Below are positions 43,253 through 52,321 of a stretch of 64,000 bases of DNA, one piece after another. Position 1 is the first letter of the stretch, and each line of letters starts with the position of its first letter. The position numbers were made by a program, and so were the translations under genes. Origin of the DNA: Spirochaetaceae bacterium (GTDB taxonomy: Bacteria > Spirochaetota > Spirochaetia > Treponematales > Treponemataceae); the NCBI GenBank assembly GCA_017618015.1, contig JAFZVC010000027.1, forward strand, positions 86,699-150,698, in the 5' to 3' direction. The notes beneath the pieces were generated by a model. It made no database searches. It was not told the DNA's origin and saw only the letters and a program-made list of their open reading frames with translations.

Positions 43253-44047
43253 TTACTCAGCTGTAAAAAGCGTGCCCGAATATTTGCCTTCCGCAAGTCC
43301 TTCAAGCGCTTTTTCGCGTCCGCCATCGGCAAGAATCATCGGGATTCCGTAAGCCACTACACGTTCAGCGGCTTCAAGCTTCGTTCCCATTCCGCCTGTG
43401 CCGAATGAGTTCGTGGAGCCAATCGAAATCTCTGAGTAAAGTTTCTTTATGTCATCTACAACGTCTATCCGCTTTGCATCGGGATTGTCTTTTGGGTTCT
43501 TTGTGTAAACGCCGTCAATATCGCTGAAAAGAATAAGAACATCGGCGTTCCACAAAATAGCGGTGAGCGCGGAAAGGTTGTCGTTATCACCGATTCGGAT
43601 TTCATCGAATGCTACGGAGTCGTTCTCATTGATAATAGGCACAACGCCTTCATCTACAAGCGTAAAAAGCGTGTTGCGCATGTTAAGCGTGCGGTGGTCG
43701 TCCTCAAAATCCTCTTTTGTAAGAAGAAGCTGACCAATGTGAATGCCGAATTCAGCAAAAGAGCTGCGCCACTTGTCCATCAGCTCAACCTGCCCGATGG
43801 AGCAAAGTGCCTGTCTGTAATGGATATCGCGCTTTCGTGACCATCTGTCTATGGTTGAAACTCCTGCAACCTGTGCTCCTGATGAAACAAGGACAATCTG
43901 CTTTCCCTGCTTTATAAGATTTGCGCACTGAGATGCGAAGCTGTTCATAAAATCGATATTTATTGTGCCGTCGGCTTTTGCAAGCGTGTTAGAGCCGATT
44001 TTTACGACAATTTTCCGTGCGTCGGAAAGAGTTTCTGTTACTGTCAC
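43253..44047 (-). CDS. proB: Glutamate 5-kinase
   Basis: ProB phosphorylates glutamate, the first and usually proline-inhibited step of proline synthesis. The 264 residues match the amino-acid-kinase domain (KIVVKIGSNTLAK, VLVSSGAQVAGVS, INENDSVAFDEIRIGDNDNLSALTAIL, FSDIDGVYTKNP, FGTGGMGTKLEAAERV). The C-terminal PUA domain of the E. coli enzyme is missing, as in many short forms. GTG start at 44047 overlaps the proA stop (GTGA), implying coupled translation. Confidence 0.94.
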   Translation of the reverse strand: MTVTETLSDARKIVVKIGSNTLAKADGTINIDFMNSFASQCANLIKQGKQIVLVSSGAQVAGVSTIDRWSRKRDIHYRQALCSIGQVELMDKWRSSFAEFGIHIGQLLLTKEDFEDDHRTLNMRNTLFTLVDEGVVPIINENDSVAFDEIRIGDNDNLSALTAILWNADVLILFSDIDGVYTKNPKDNPDAKRIDVVDDIKKLYSEISIGSTNSFGTGGMGTKLEAAERVVAYGIPMILADGGREKALEGLAEGKYSGTLFTAE

Positions 44048-45321
44048 CTTATTTGTCCTTCGCCTTCAATTATGTATTTTGTTGTAGTCAATGCGGCAAG
44101 TCCCATTGGACCGCGGACGTGAAGTTTCTGAGTGCTTATGCCAAGTTCCGCGCCGTAGCCGAAAACCTGACCGTCAGTAAAGCGTGTCGAAGCGTTCACA
44201 TAAACACAGGCAGCATCGACATTCGTCTTGAAATACGCTGCGTTTTTTATGTCTGCTGTCAAAATTGACTCGGAATGCTTTGTGTTGTGCGCATTTATAT
44301 GGGCTACGGCTTCCTCTACGGAATTGACTACTTTAATTGCGAGAATGTTATCAAGGAATTCTGTGTCAAAATCTTTTTCGCCAGCGGCGACAACCTTTTT
44401 CGCATTTTTAGCGCTCGCGGCTTTCTGCATAATCGGAAAAGCCCGCTCATCACAGCGGAACTGAGCGCGTCCGGCGAACTTATCACTAAGCTTAGGCAAA
44501 AATTTCTCTGCAATTGCGTTATGTACAAGAAGCACCTCAATCGCGTTGCATACGCCAGGACGCTGAAGCTTTGCGTTCTCGGCGATAATCGCCGCTCTGT
44601 CCAAATCAGCTGACTCATCCACAAAAAGATGGCATATTCCGCTTCCCGTCTCGATTACAGGTACGGAAGCTTTTTCTACGACCATCTTTATTAAGTCTGC
44701 GCCGCCGCGAGGCAGTGCCACATCGATATATCCGCGTGCATTAAGGATTTCGTCAACTTCTTCATGCTTGCCGGAAGAAGCAAGCTCCACCGCGCCCGGA
44801 ACACCCGCGCCGCAGTCTGCGACAGAACGAAGTCCGGCTTTTATCGCGGAGACAATTTCCATATTCGTTTCAAGAGCTGTCGAACTTCCGCGAAGAAGAA
44901 TGGCATTTCCGCTTTTATAAGCAATTGCGAATGCGTCAACCGTTACATTCGGGCGCGATTCGTAAATAATTGCGGCAACTCCGATTGGAACTCGGACTTG
45001 CTTTATTACAAGCCCATTCTCGTTCGTCCATCCGGAGACAACCTGTCCTACTGGGTCTGTCTGGGCAATAATTTCGTCAATGCCGGAAAGGATTCCTTCC
45101 ATCCGTGTTTCATCAAGCCGCAGCCTGTCCACAAGGCTTTCTTTCATGCCTTTGTCTTTTGCGCGCATGACATCATGGTCATTCGCAGCAATTATTGAAG
45201 CTGTGCGAGCACGTATCGACTCTTTCACTGCTGCAAGTGCCTTGTTTTTCTGACCGGGAGAAAGCTGTGCTAATTTTTCTGAACTTTCACGAAGAGATGT
45301 AAAAACTTTCTGTAATTTCAT
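44044..45321 (-). CDS. proA: Glutamate-5-semialdehyde dehydrogenase (gamma-glutamyl phosphate reductase)
   Basis: ProA reduces gamma-glutamyl phosphate to glutamate semialdehyde with NADPH. The 425 residues carry VRVPIGVAAIIYESRPNVTVDAFA, ILLRGSSTALETN, the catalytic-cysteine region NAKLQRPGVCNAIEVLLVH and ILTADIKNAAYFKTNVDAACVYVNASTRFTDGQVFGYGAELGIS. First gene of the operon; its upstream gap holds palindromes (45390-45431) that could bear on its regulation. Confidence 0.95.
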   Translation of the reverse strand: MKLQKVFTSLRESSEKLAQLSPGQKNKALAAVKESIRARTASIIAANDHDVMRAKDKGMKESLVDRLRLDETRMEGILSGIDEIIAQTDPVGQVVSGWTNENGLVIKQVRVPIGVAAIIYESRPNVTVDAFAIAYKSGNAILLRGSSTALETNMEIVSAIKAGLRSVADCGAGVPGAVELASSGKHEEVDEILNARGYIDVALPRGGADLIKMVVEKASVPVIETGSGICHLFVDESADLDRAAIIAENAKLQRPGVCNAIEVLLVHNAIAEKFLPKLSDKFAGRAQFRCDERAFPIMQKAASAKNAKKVVAAGEKDFDTEFLDNILAIKVVNSVEEAVAHINAHNTKHSESILTADIKNAAYFKTNVDAACVYVNASTRFTDGQVFGYGAELGISTQKLHVRGPMGLAALTTTKYIIEGEGQIR

Positions 45322-45389
45322 AATACCGCCTTTTTCAACGTTTTACGTTTTGCCGCCGAAGCCGGAGCGGTATTATTTTGCTAGATATG

Positions 45390-45431
45390 AACCGTTTCGG
45401 TTACGAACGGCACCTTTCGGTTAAACCGAAA
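45390..45431. promoter_or_regulatory. Paired AACCG/CGGTT palindromes upstream of proA
   Basis: AACCGTTTCGGTT (45390-45402, palindrome around TTT) and TTTCGGTT-A-AACCGAAA (45415-45431, eight-base arms around one base) lie in the 119-bp gap between the gene at 45441 and proA. Closely spaced matching palindromes suggest an operator for a dimeric regulator; part could also end transcription of the upstream gene, since A/T runs flank the second one. Confidence 0.45.
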
Positions 45432-45440
45432 AAATATGCC

Positions 45441-46001
45441 TTAGTAATTTGATAAGAAAATCATGCTCAGAAGCAGATACACTTTAGCAACAGCTTCTGA
45501 AGCCGGCCTTTCGGACGGAAGACTTTCCACATACCACCAGAAAATACCGAAACCTGGATCAATACGGAATGCATATTCAAGGAACTCCCCGCTGTTTGTC
45601 TGTGTGCCGAACATAAGATACACAACATCGCGAAGCAACTGGACAAGAACATTGTAGGAAGCACCGTAATTGTCGTTTTCGAATTCTTTGCAAAGCCCTT
45701 CAAGCTTGTAAAGTACCTGATCCTTAAGAGCCTGGTCGTCTTTTTCTACCCAGGTCTTCTGAACAAGAAGGTTCAGATTGCTGTTGAAACTGCTGATAAG
45801 TTTTTTCTCCGCTGCAGTAACTTCTGAAGCTTCAAGCACTGTTCTAAAAGAACTGTCCGCTCCGAACTGCTCTGCAATTACCATTGCTTCATCAACAGGG
45901 ATTTTATCCTGTCCGTCTGCAAAAATAGCTTTAATGGCTTTGATTACGGAACTGTCCACAAATTGAGAAACAATATTATTTTCAGGCTTTGAATTCTGCA
46001 T
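45441..46001 (-). CDS. Protein of unknown function
   Basis: A 186-residue soluble, mostly helical protein not recognised. Residues 18-90 resemble a helical bundle (VDSSVIKAIKAIFADGQDKIP, VDEAMVIAEQFGADSSF, TAAEKKLISSFNSNLNLLVQK). The C-terminal part (YNVLVQLLRDVVYLMFGTQT; IFWWYVESLPSERPASEAVAKVYLLLSMIFLSNY) is more hydrophobic but has no sure membrane span. No signal peptide. It starts after a 69-bp gap from the aminotransferase gene and ends 119 bp before proA. Confidence 0.7.
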   Translation of the reverse strand: MQNSKPENNIVSQFVDSSVIKAIKAIFADGQDKIPVDEAMVIAEQFGADSSFRTVLEASEVTAAEKKLISSFNSNLNLLVQKTWVEKDDQALKDQVLYKLEGLCKEFENDNYGASYNVLVQLLRDVVYLMFGTQTNSGEFLEYAFRIDPGFGIFWWYVESLPSERPASEAVAKVYLLLSMIFLSNY

Positions 46002-46070
46002 ACTTATAAATAAACTTTTTTCGCCGTTCAGTCAAGGTGAACAAGCCGGAAGGGGCGTTACCCCCATCGG

Positions 46071-47252
46071 CTATTTCGTGTATTCGTCTACCATCGCTTT
46101 TATGCGTTCGAGAGCCGTCTTTATCTTGGCGATGTCTGTCGCATAACAGCAGCGGATAAAGCCTTCGCCGCCTGCACCGAACACGTTTCCTGGCACAACC
46201 GCAACCTGATGATTCTCGATCAGCTTGGTGGCGAACTCCTCGGAGGTGAGCCCTGTCTTGCGGATATCGGGGAACATGTAGAAAGCACCTTCCGGCTCCG
46301 CGCACGGCAGACCCATTTCCAAGAAAGCTTTGTACATAAGGTTGCGCCGCTGCTGATACGATATACGCATCCGTTCAACTTCGGCACTGCCTGTACGCAA
46401 ACCTTCCAATGCACCATACTGCGACATAATCGGCGCACAAATCGAAGAATACTGGTGCAGCTTGTGTATCTGCGTCATAAGCTCTGCCGGTGCGCACACA
46501 TATCCGATTCGCCAGCCTGTCATAGCGAAGGCTTTTGAAAATCCGTTCAGTACTACAGTATATGGCTTCATTCCTGGGAACGAGCCGATAGAACAATGCT
46601 TGTGATCATCGTAGACAAGCTCGCAGTAAACCTCATCGCTCAAAACCCAAATCTGGTGTTTCTTTACGACTTCGGCAATTTTTTCAAGCTCTGAGGCAGG
46701 AATCATGCGTCCTGTAGGGTTACTCGGCGAGCAAATCATAAGGGCTTTCGTTTTGGGCGTGATGGCGGCTTCAATCTGCTCCGCCGTCGGGTAAAAGCCG
46801 TTTTTAGAAGTGTCCATGTGAACGAGCTTTGCGTTGCACAATGCCGCAAGAGGCTGGTACGAAACGTAGCATGGCTCACAAATAAGAATCTCGTCGTCTG
46901 GGTTCAAGATGGAACGGAGAACGGCATCGACAGCCTCAGAAACGCCAATCGTAATAAGAATTTCGTTCTTTGGGTTGTAGTGAAGACCGTATTTTTCTTC
47001 GTAATCGGCAATTGCTTCCCTAAGTTCAGTAATACCCCAGTTCGACGTATACGATGTGTGGCCTTTTTCCAGATGGTAGTATGCTTCCTCACGGATAGCC
47101 CACGGCGTTGAAAAATCCGGCTCACCAACACCGAGCGAGATAATATCATCCCTTCCGATTATAAGGTCAAAGAATTTGCGTATTCCTGACGGCGGAATGT
47201 TGAGCATTTTGCGCGAAAAGCGGTCTTCGCGCGTATTTGTTTCATTAATCAT
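46071..47252 (-). CDS. Class I/II pyridoxal-phosphate aminotransferase
   Basis: A 393-residue fold-type I aminotransferase of the aspartate/aromatic group. Signatures: ISLGVGEPDFSTPWAIREEAY, YTSNWGITELREAIADY, ICSPSNPTGRM, LSDEVYCELVY (Asp and Tyr), the PLP lysine in LNGFSKAFAMTGWRIGYVCAP, and FIRCCYATD (substrate-carboxylate Arg). Its start overlaps the Lrp-type regulator stop by four bases (ATGA), so it is probably controlled together with that regulator in response to an amino acid. Substrate not predictable. Confidence 0.92.
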   Translation of the reverse strand: MINETNTREDRFSRKMLNIPPSGIRKFFDLIIGRDDIISLGVGEPDFSTPWAIREEAYYHLEKGHTSYTSNWGITELREAIADYEEKYGLHYNPKNEILITIGVSEAVDAVLRSILNPDDEILICEPCYVSYQPLAALCNAKLVHMDTSKNGFYPTAEQIEAAITPKTKALMICSPSNPTGRMIPASELEKIAEVVKKHQIWVLSDEVYCELVYDDHKHCSIGSFPGMKPYTVVLNGFSKAFAMTGWRIGYVCAPAELMTQIHKLHQYSSICAPIMSQYGALEGLRTGSAEVERMRISYQQRRNLMYKAFLEMGLPCAEPEGAFYMFPDIRKTGLTSEEFATKLIENHQVAVVPGNVFGAGGEGFIRCCYATDIAKIKTALERIKAMVDEYTK

Positions 47253-47734
47253 GCTGTTACCCCTTCACGGGAGTCTTTCTTCTCATCAACGTAGACAATT
47301 TCGTTTTCTTTGTATGTTTTAAGAACGAAATGAGTTTTTGTAGAGCGAACTCCGTTAAGTGTTGAAAGCTTGCGAGCAACAAAGAACGCAACTTCCTGCA
47401 AAGACTCGCCCTCGATAATTACCTGAAGGTCATAGCCGCCCGACATAAGGTAAAGCGATTTTACCTGCGGGAAGCGGTAAATCCGCTCTGCGATGCCATC
47501 AAAACCATGCTCGCGCTCGGGTGCAACCTGAATTTCTATTACAGCCTGAACAGCTTTGTTTGTCTGGTTAACTTTTTCCGGGTTAACGATGGCGGAGTAT
47601 TTAAGGATAACGCCATCGGCTTCAAGTTTATCTATAATGGCCTGAACTTCGGCCTCTGTCTTTTTAGTCATTGATGCAATGTCTTTAACGGAAAGTCTTG
47701 CATTTTCCTGCAATAAGTTAAGAATTTCTTCCAT
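47249..47734 (-). CDS. Lrp/AsnC family transcriptional regulator
   Basis: A 161-residue regulator with an N-terminal winged helix (LNLLQENARLSVKDIASMTKKTEAEVQAIIDKLEADGVILKYSAIVNPEK) and a C-terminal RAM/AsnC ligand domain (AVIEIQVAPEREHGFDGIAERIYRFPQVKSLYLMSGGYDLQVIIEGESL). Proteins of this type sense amino acids and often control the next gene, here an aminotransferase. ATG 47734 follows GGAGGAATATCCT; upstream ATGs at 47818 and 47806 lack a site. Confidence 0.92.
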   Translation of the reverse strand: MEEILNLLQENARLSVKDIASMTKKTEAEVQAIIDKLEADGVILKYSAIVNPEKVNQTNKAVQAVIEIQVAPEREHGFDGIAERIYRFPQVKSLYLMSGGYDLQVIIEGESLQEVAFFVARKLSTLNGVRSTKTHFVLKTYKENEIVYVDEKKDSREGVTA

Positions 47735-47862
47735 AGGATATTCCTCCTGATGTTGCACCAATAGGCATGTATGTGGTGCTTTTTCCGAAAGAGTAGCCTT
47801 TTTCATTTGTTTAGGCAAGTGAGGGCTTTTTACAAGGCGGGGCAGGCAAACCGTTTCCAGCG

Positions 47863-47901
47863 AAAAAAAACGGACCTCGACAAAACTGCCAAAGTCCGTT
47901 T
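47863..47901 (-). terminator. Intrinsic terminator after the chemoreceptor gene
   Basis: On the minus strand AAACGGACTTT pairs with GTCCGTTT across a 12-16 base loop and runs into eight T. It lies about 32 bases past the chemoreceptor stop. Confidence 0.85.
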
Positions 47902-47932
47902 GCTGCGTATGCTTAATGTATCGCGAGGTTCT

Positions 47933-50053
47933 TTAGATCTTGAACCGGCTGATAAGCTGTTCCATACCGCGGATGTTCTCGCGTGTCTCGTTAGCCATGT
48001 CCATAACGCCCTGCGCGGAGTTGTTAATTTGAACCGCACCCGAGCTCATTTCGTCCATGCTGCCAAGAACAGTCTGAGCTGTTGATGTAACGCTCTGCAT
48101 CTGCTGGCTTACCTTGTCGGTTGCGTCGCGCATGTCCTTTGCTGTTGTCTGAACCTGGCTCGTGGAATTGTTTACGTCCTGCAGAGCTTCAAGAACCTGC
48201 TTGGAAGCTGCGTCCTGCTCCGTCATCGCCTGGTCAATCTCGCGTACAAGGTGACCAGTGTCCGCCAGTTTTTCAGTGATTGTACGGAATGCCTCGCGTG
48301 ACTGCTGTGATGACGATACGACTTCGCCAATTGTCTTTGTTATGTTCTTAAGCTCCTGTCCGATTGTACGTGACTGTTTGCTGGAGTTTTCTGCAAGAGT
48401 ACGTATCTCATCGGCGACGACGGAGAAACCGGCTCCAGCTTCACCTGCATGAGCTGCCTCGATAGCGGCGTTCATGGCAAGCAGGTTCGTCTGTGACGCA
48501 ATGCGCGTAATAACGGAGTTTGCTTCCATAAGAAGTTTTGACTGCTCTGACATTTCGGTGACTTTCGCATCAACTTCTGCCTGGCGGCTCTGACCTACAT
48601 CCGTAACGCTCGTAAGCTCCTCAAACTCGGTGGTCATTTTTCTTGCGGTATTTGAAACAGCGGCAATGTTTCCGACCATCTCTTCAATTGCAGAAGATGA
48701 TTCGACAATTCCCGCACTCTGGTTTTCTATAAGATTATCAAGCATCTTAACTTGCTGCAAAGAATTATCCATCTCCGTGTTCGCAAGGTTAACAGCTTCC
48801 ATCTGATGTTCAGTCTGTTTCTTTACTCCATCGATGTTCGCCATAATCTGAGAAATTGCACTGGCAGATTCTTGTGACGATGTGCCGAGGTTGTTACCAA
48901 TCTGGTCAAGCGATTCTTCCGCGACCTTAAGTTCCTGAATAAGCGACTGCTGGCGGCTCAGGAAGATATCGACATCCCTTGTCAGCTCGCCTATCTCGTC
49001 GTTTGTATGAAGGTTGATGCGGTATGTAAGATCGGCTTCCTCGGAATCATCCGCAAGACGGTGAATTGCTACAGCTGCTTTATCGAGAGGTTTAAGGATA
49101 ACCCTGCGCAAAAGCATTGACGTAACGATTACCAGTAAGATACAAAACACCACGATAATCGGGATAATTATGCTGATTACCGAATTCCTTGTACGCGTGA
49201 TGACAGATACTGGAATGCCTACAAAAAACATTGCCCTGTCTGTATCGGAGTTGTTTACTGCTGGTATATAGGCTGATATGTAGTCATTTCCGTTTATTAC
49301 ATTTTTACCGTAATAAATCTTGTTGTTTGAATATACTTCATCATATATAAAAGCATTGTTAAGCTTAGTTCCGTTCAAACGCTTACCATCTTCATCCAAT
49401 ATGGAAGTCGCTACGCGAATGTCATTTTTGAATACAGTGAATTCTGTGTTGAGTAAGTTGCTGTAATAATCTACTGAATCATTTGTGGAAATATCGTCTT
49501 GAAGGACAAGATAGCCATGGAAGTTTATTTCGTATACATCTATCCGGTTTACGGCGATGTAAGAGACATCCTCTTCCACAGTACAGATTTTATAAATTGG
49601 CGAAGAAACTTTTGCCGATGCAAAAATCGTTGAATTCTTTATCTTGGAACTTCCCAAAGCAGAATCATCCGTTGAGTAGATGATGACGCCATCGCTGTTC
49701 AAGATATGGGTATATTCAACTCCGGCTGCTTTCGAAAACTTACTGAGGTAATCAGAAATTTTCATTTTATTGCCTTCCCGAATAAGCTCGGCAAAATCGC
49801 CTGAATTATTCACGAGAGACAAAAAATTAAAAAGTTTCGAACCCTTGTCTGTGTAATCTGTATAAAAAGATTCGACCCGTTCCGAAATTTCATCGGAAAA
49901 AAAGGTTTCCAATGAATTTGTAATGAAAAATACGTTCGACGCGATTAAACAAGCACCAACAATTAAAGAAAGAAGAATTATCGCACAAACGAACTTTGTC
50001 TTGACCGATTGCTTTTTTTGTTTTTTTATCGGCCCCCTTTCCAATTCGTTCAT
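47933..50053 (-). CDS. Methyl-accepting chemotaxis protein
   Basis: A 706-residue transmembrane receptor. Membrane spans are at about 22-46 and 290-315, with a 240-residue periplasmic sensor (extended double-CACHE-like) between them. A HAMP domain (about 316-370, RRVILKPLDKAAVAIHRLAD and NDEIGELTRDVDIFL) leads to the long signalling hairpin with the conserved tip ITRIASQTNLLAMNAAIEAAHAGEAGAGFSVVADEIRTLAENSSKQ. It signals through CheA/CheW to the flagellar motor. No che gene is nearby; ligand unknown. No C-terminal CheR-tether peptide is seen. Confidence 0.94.
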   Translation of the reverse strand: MNELERGPIKKQKKQSVKTKFVCAIILLSLIVGACLIASNVFFITNSLETFFSDEISERVESFYTDYTDKGSKLFNFLSLVNNSGDFAELIREGNKMKISDYLSKFSKAAGVEYTHILNSDGVIIYSTDDSALGSSKIKNSTIFASAKVSSPIYKICTVEEDVSYIAVNRIDVYEINFHGYLVLQDDISTNDSVDYYSNLLNTEFTVFKNDIRVATSILDEDGKRLNGTKLNNAFIYDEVYSNNKIYYGKNVINGNDYISAYIPAVNNSDTDRAMFFVGIPVSVITRTRNSVISIIIPIIVVFCILLVIVTSMLLRRVILKPLDKAAVAIHRLADDSEEADLTYRINLHTNDEIGELTRDVDIFLSRQQSLIQELKVAEESLDQIGNNLGTSSQESASAISQIMANIDGVKKQTEHQMEAVNLANTEMDNSLQQVKMLDNLIENQSAGIVESSSAIEEMVGNIAAVSNTARKMTTEFEELTSVTDVGQSRQAEVDAKVTEMSEQSKLLMEANSVITRIASQTNLLAMNAAIEAAHAGEAGAGFSVVADEIRTLAENSSKQSRTIGQELKNITKTIGEVVSSSQQSREAFRTITEKLADTGHLVREIDQAMTEQDAASKQVLEALQDVNNSTSQVQTTAKDMRDATDKVSQQMQSVTSTAQTVLGSMDEMSSGAVQINNSAQGVMDMANETRENIRGMEQLISRFKI

Positions 50054-50146
50054 ATTGTTTCCCCTTGTGAGCTTTTGCTCATTTTAGATTATAGCATGAA
50101 AAGCTGTATTTCTGTATAATTAAAAAATCAATTTGTACAAATTAAT

Positions 50147-52303
50147 ATGGAAATATTCAAAGCAGATTCTGTTTCATATACATATCCCGACTCTCCCAAA
50201 AAAGCTGTACGAGACATTTCTTTTTCAATAGAGAAAGGTTCTTACACTGCGATATTAGGCGCGAACGGCTCCGGTAAAAGTACGCTGGCAAGGCTTATAT
50301 GCGGATTCCTTGCGCCGGACGCAGGAACGATGACGTTCGTTTGCGAAAAAGCTGAGGATGGTAAGACAGCCCCAACTGGCATTGTTTTTCAGGAACCGAA
50401 ACCGCAGATTATTGCAAGTATCGTAAAAAAAGATACGGAGCTTGGACCGAAAAACTTGAAAAACACGGCGCAAGAGGTTTCTGATACGGCAGATAAGGTT
50501 CTTGAGCTTACGAAACTCAGCGGAAAAAAAGACGATTCTGTGCTTTCGCTTTCGCTTGGGCAGACACAGAAGCTCGCGCTCTCTGGAATTTTGGCGATGT
50601 CGCCGGAGTTTCTTGTGCTAGATGAAGCCGTCTCGATGGTTGACCCAGAAACGCGTGATGAGATTTTACGATTTATCAGCGACTGCAACAAAAATGGTCA
50701 GACTATAATTTCAATTACGCATGATATATCGGAAGCACTGATGGCTGATCACATTCTTGCGATGGATGACGGCAATCTGATTTTTGACGGCACAAAAGAG
50801 GATTTTGAGAAAAGTTCTGTAAAGGACAACTTGTTTGGCGAACCACCTAAAAACACGCGTACACGGACGGCAGCTTGTGGCGAAACAACGCTCGCGCTTT
50901 CGAACATTTCATTTTCATACGGGAAAAACACTGTTCTTGACGACATAAGCGTGTCTTTTGAGCGCGGAACCTTAACGGCTATTACAGGTGCATCAGGTTC
51001 GGGAAAATCGACGCTGTTTGAGATAGCATCCGGGCTTCTTTCCGCACAAAACGGCAAGGTTACCGCCACGACGCGCCCGGTTCTTTCGCTTCAGGACAGC
51101 AGCGCGGCTCTTTTTGAGGAATTCGCCGCCGACGATGTTGCCTACGGCCCTATAAACAACGGAGTGTCCGGGGTACAGCTGAAACAACGCGTAAAAACGG
51201 CGATGGAGATGGCGGGGCTTCCGTATGAAACTTTCGCTGAAAAAAAGTCAGTGGAGCTTTCAGGCGGCGAAAAACGGAAGCTTTCCACAGCTGGGATAAT
51301 CGCGCTCGATTCAGACGTGATGCTCTTTGACGAGCCGTGCGCCGGGCTTGACCCTGCCGGGCGGAAGCATATTCTTGAAACATTCATGCGACTTTGCGAC
51401 GCAGGAAAAACTATAGTTTTTTCGACGCATCGGCTTGAGGAAGCGGATATTGCGGACAGGCATCTTGTTATAAAAGATGGTAAGCTTTACGAGGCAGGGG
51501 CAGAAACGCGAGTATCGGGTGGTGCCGGAACCGCACCGGACGTGGCTGGTGACGCGGATGAAAATGGCGCGGGCAAGGCTGACTCTGCTCTTAAAGAATG
51601 TCCGCCGCTTGATACCGGCATTTTGCTCAACCGGCTTAGAAAAACGACGGGCGGGCTTTACGAAAAAGGAACTGCCCCGGTGTACAAGCTGCCACCAGCG
51701 CTTAAATACGTGCTCTTTTTGTTGTGTTTTATACCGGGAACAGTTTTCTCGAGCTTGTATATTTCTGCCGCTATGGTTCCTGTCGCCCTTATCTACGCGA
51801 GTCTTACGGGGCTGAAACTGCTGAAAGCGGCGAAAAACGTGTTTAGGCTTATTCCGTGGCTTTTGATATTCTCGTTTTTGCAGCTGCTTTTGATTTCGCC
51901 CGGTGCGGACGAGACAATTTTGCTTAAAATCGGCTTTATCGCGATTTCTGACGGAAAAATAAAGCTTTTTGTCACGACGCTTTTCCATTTGATCTGCGGT
52001 ATTTTCTGTCTGTACGGATTCCTTCACTCAATCTCCGAGACAGAAGCGGCGGAAGGTTTTCAAAAGCTTGTTCCGTCGAAAACAGCGGCTCTTGTGCTTA
52101 TCGTGATGTTCCGCTTTATCCCGCTTTTGGCGGACGAAGCGGCTCTTATCATAAAAGTTCAGCTGATACGTGGTGGGCTGAAGTCGAAAAAAGGCTTTTT
52201 CAAGAATTTGAAGGCGCTTCTTCCGCTTTTTGTGCCGCTTATTATCCGCACGATACAAAGGGCAGAAAGCATGGCGGATGCGCTAACCGCACGATATTTT
52301 TAA
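50147..52303 (+). CDS. Single-chain ECF transporter: two ATPase domains fused to EcfT
   Basis: A 718-residue fusion of what are normally three ECF-transporter subunits. Residues 1-235: first ATPase, Walker A ILGANGSGKST, Walker B FLVLDEAVSMVDP, but signature SLGQTQKLAL instead of LSGGQ. Residues 243-445: second ATPase, Walker A ITGASGSGKST, signature VELSGGEKRKLS, Walker B VMLFDEPCAGLDP. A Gly/Ala/Asp-rich linker (about 446-495) leads to a membrane EcfT domain (about 505-718) with the coupling motifs near KVQLIRGGLKSKKG and the end SMADALTARYF. Energy-coupling factors import vitamins or metals through separate S components; none is adjacent. There is no clear ribosome binding site. Confidence 0.88.
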   Translation: MEIFKADSVSYTYPDSPKKAVRDISFSIEKGSYTAILGANGSGKSTLARLICGFLAPDAGTMTFVCEKAEDGKTAPTGIVFQEPKPQIIASIVKKDTELGPKNLKNTAQEVSDTADKVLELTKLSGKKDDSVLSLSLGQTQKLALSGILAMSPEFLVLDEAVSMVDPETRDEILRFISDCNKNGQTIISITHDISEALMADHILAMDDGNLIFDGTKEDFEKSSVKDNLFGEPPKNTRTRTAACGETTLALSNISFSYGKNTVLDDISVSFERGTLTAITGASGSGKSTLFEIASGLLSAQNGKVTATTRPVLSLQDSSAALFEEFAADDVAYGPINNGVSGVQLKQRVKTAMEMAGLPYETFAEKKSVELSGGEKRKLSTAGIIALDSDVMLFDEPCAGLDPAGRKHILETFMRLCDAGKTIVFSTHRLEEADIADRHLVIKDGKLYEAGAETRVSGGAGTAPDVAGDADENGAGKADSALKECPPLDTGILLNRLRKTTGGLYEKGTAPVYKLPPALKYVLFLLCFIPGTVFSSLYISAAMVPVALIYASLTGLKLLKAAKNVFRLIPWLLIFSFLQLLLISPGADETILLKIGFIAISDGKIKLFVTTLFHLICGIFCLYGFLHSISETEAAEGFQKLVPSKTAALVLIVMFRFIPLLADEAALIIKVQLIRGGLKSKKGFFKNLKALLPLFVPLIIRTIQRAESMADALTARYF

Positions 52304-52321
52304 TCCCTTGGGAGAAATACT

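Noticed and set aside
51311..52027. 238-codon minus-strand frame inside the ECF fusion
   Set aside because: Antisense shadow of conserved ATPase and membrane domains; very basic, low-complexity translation with no start signal.
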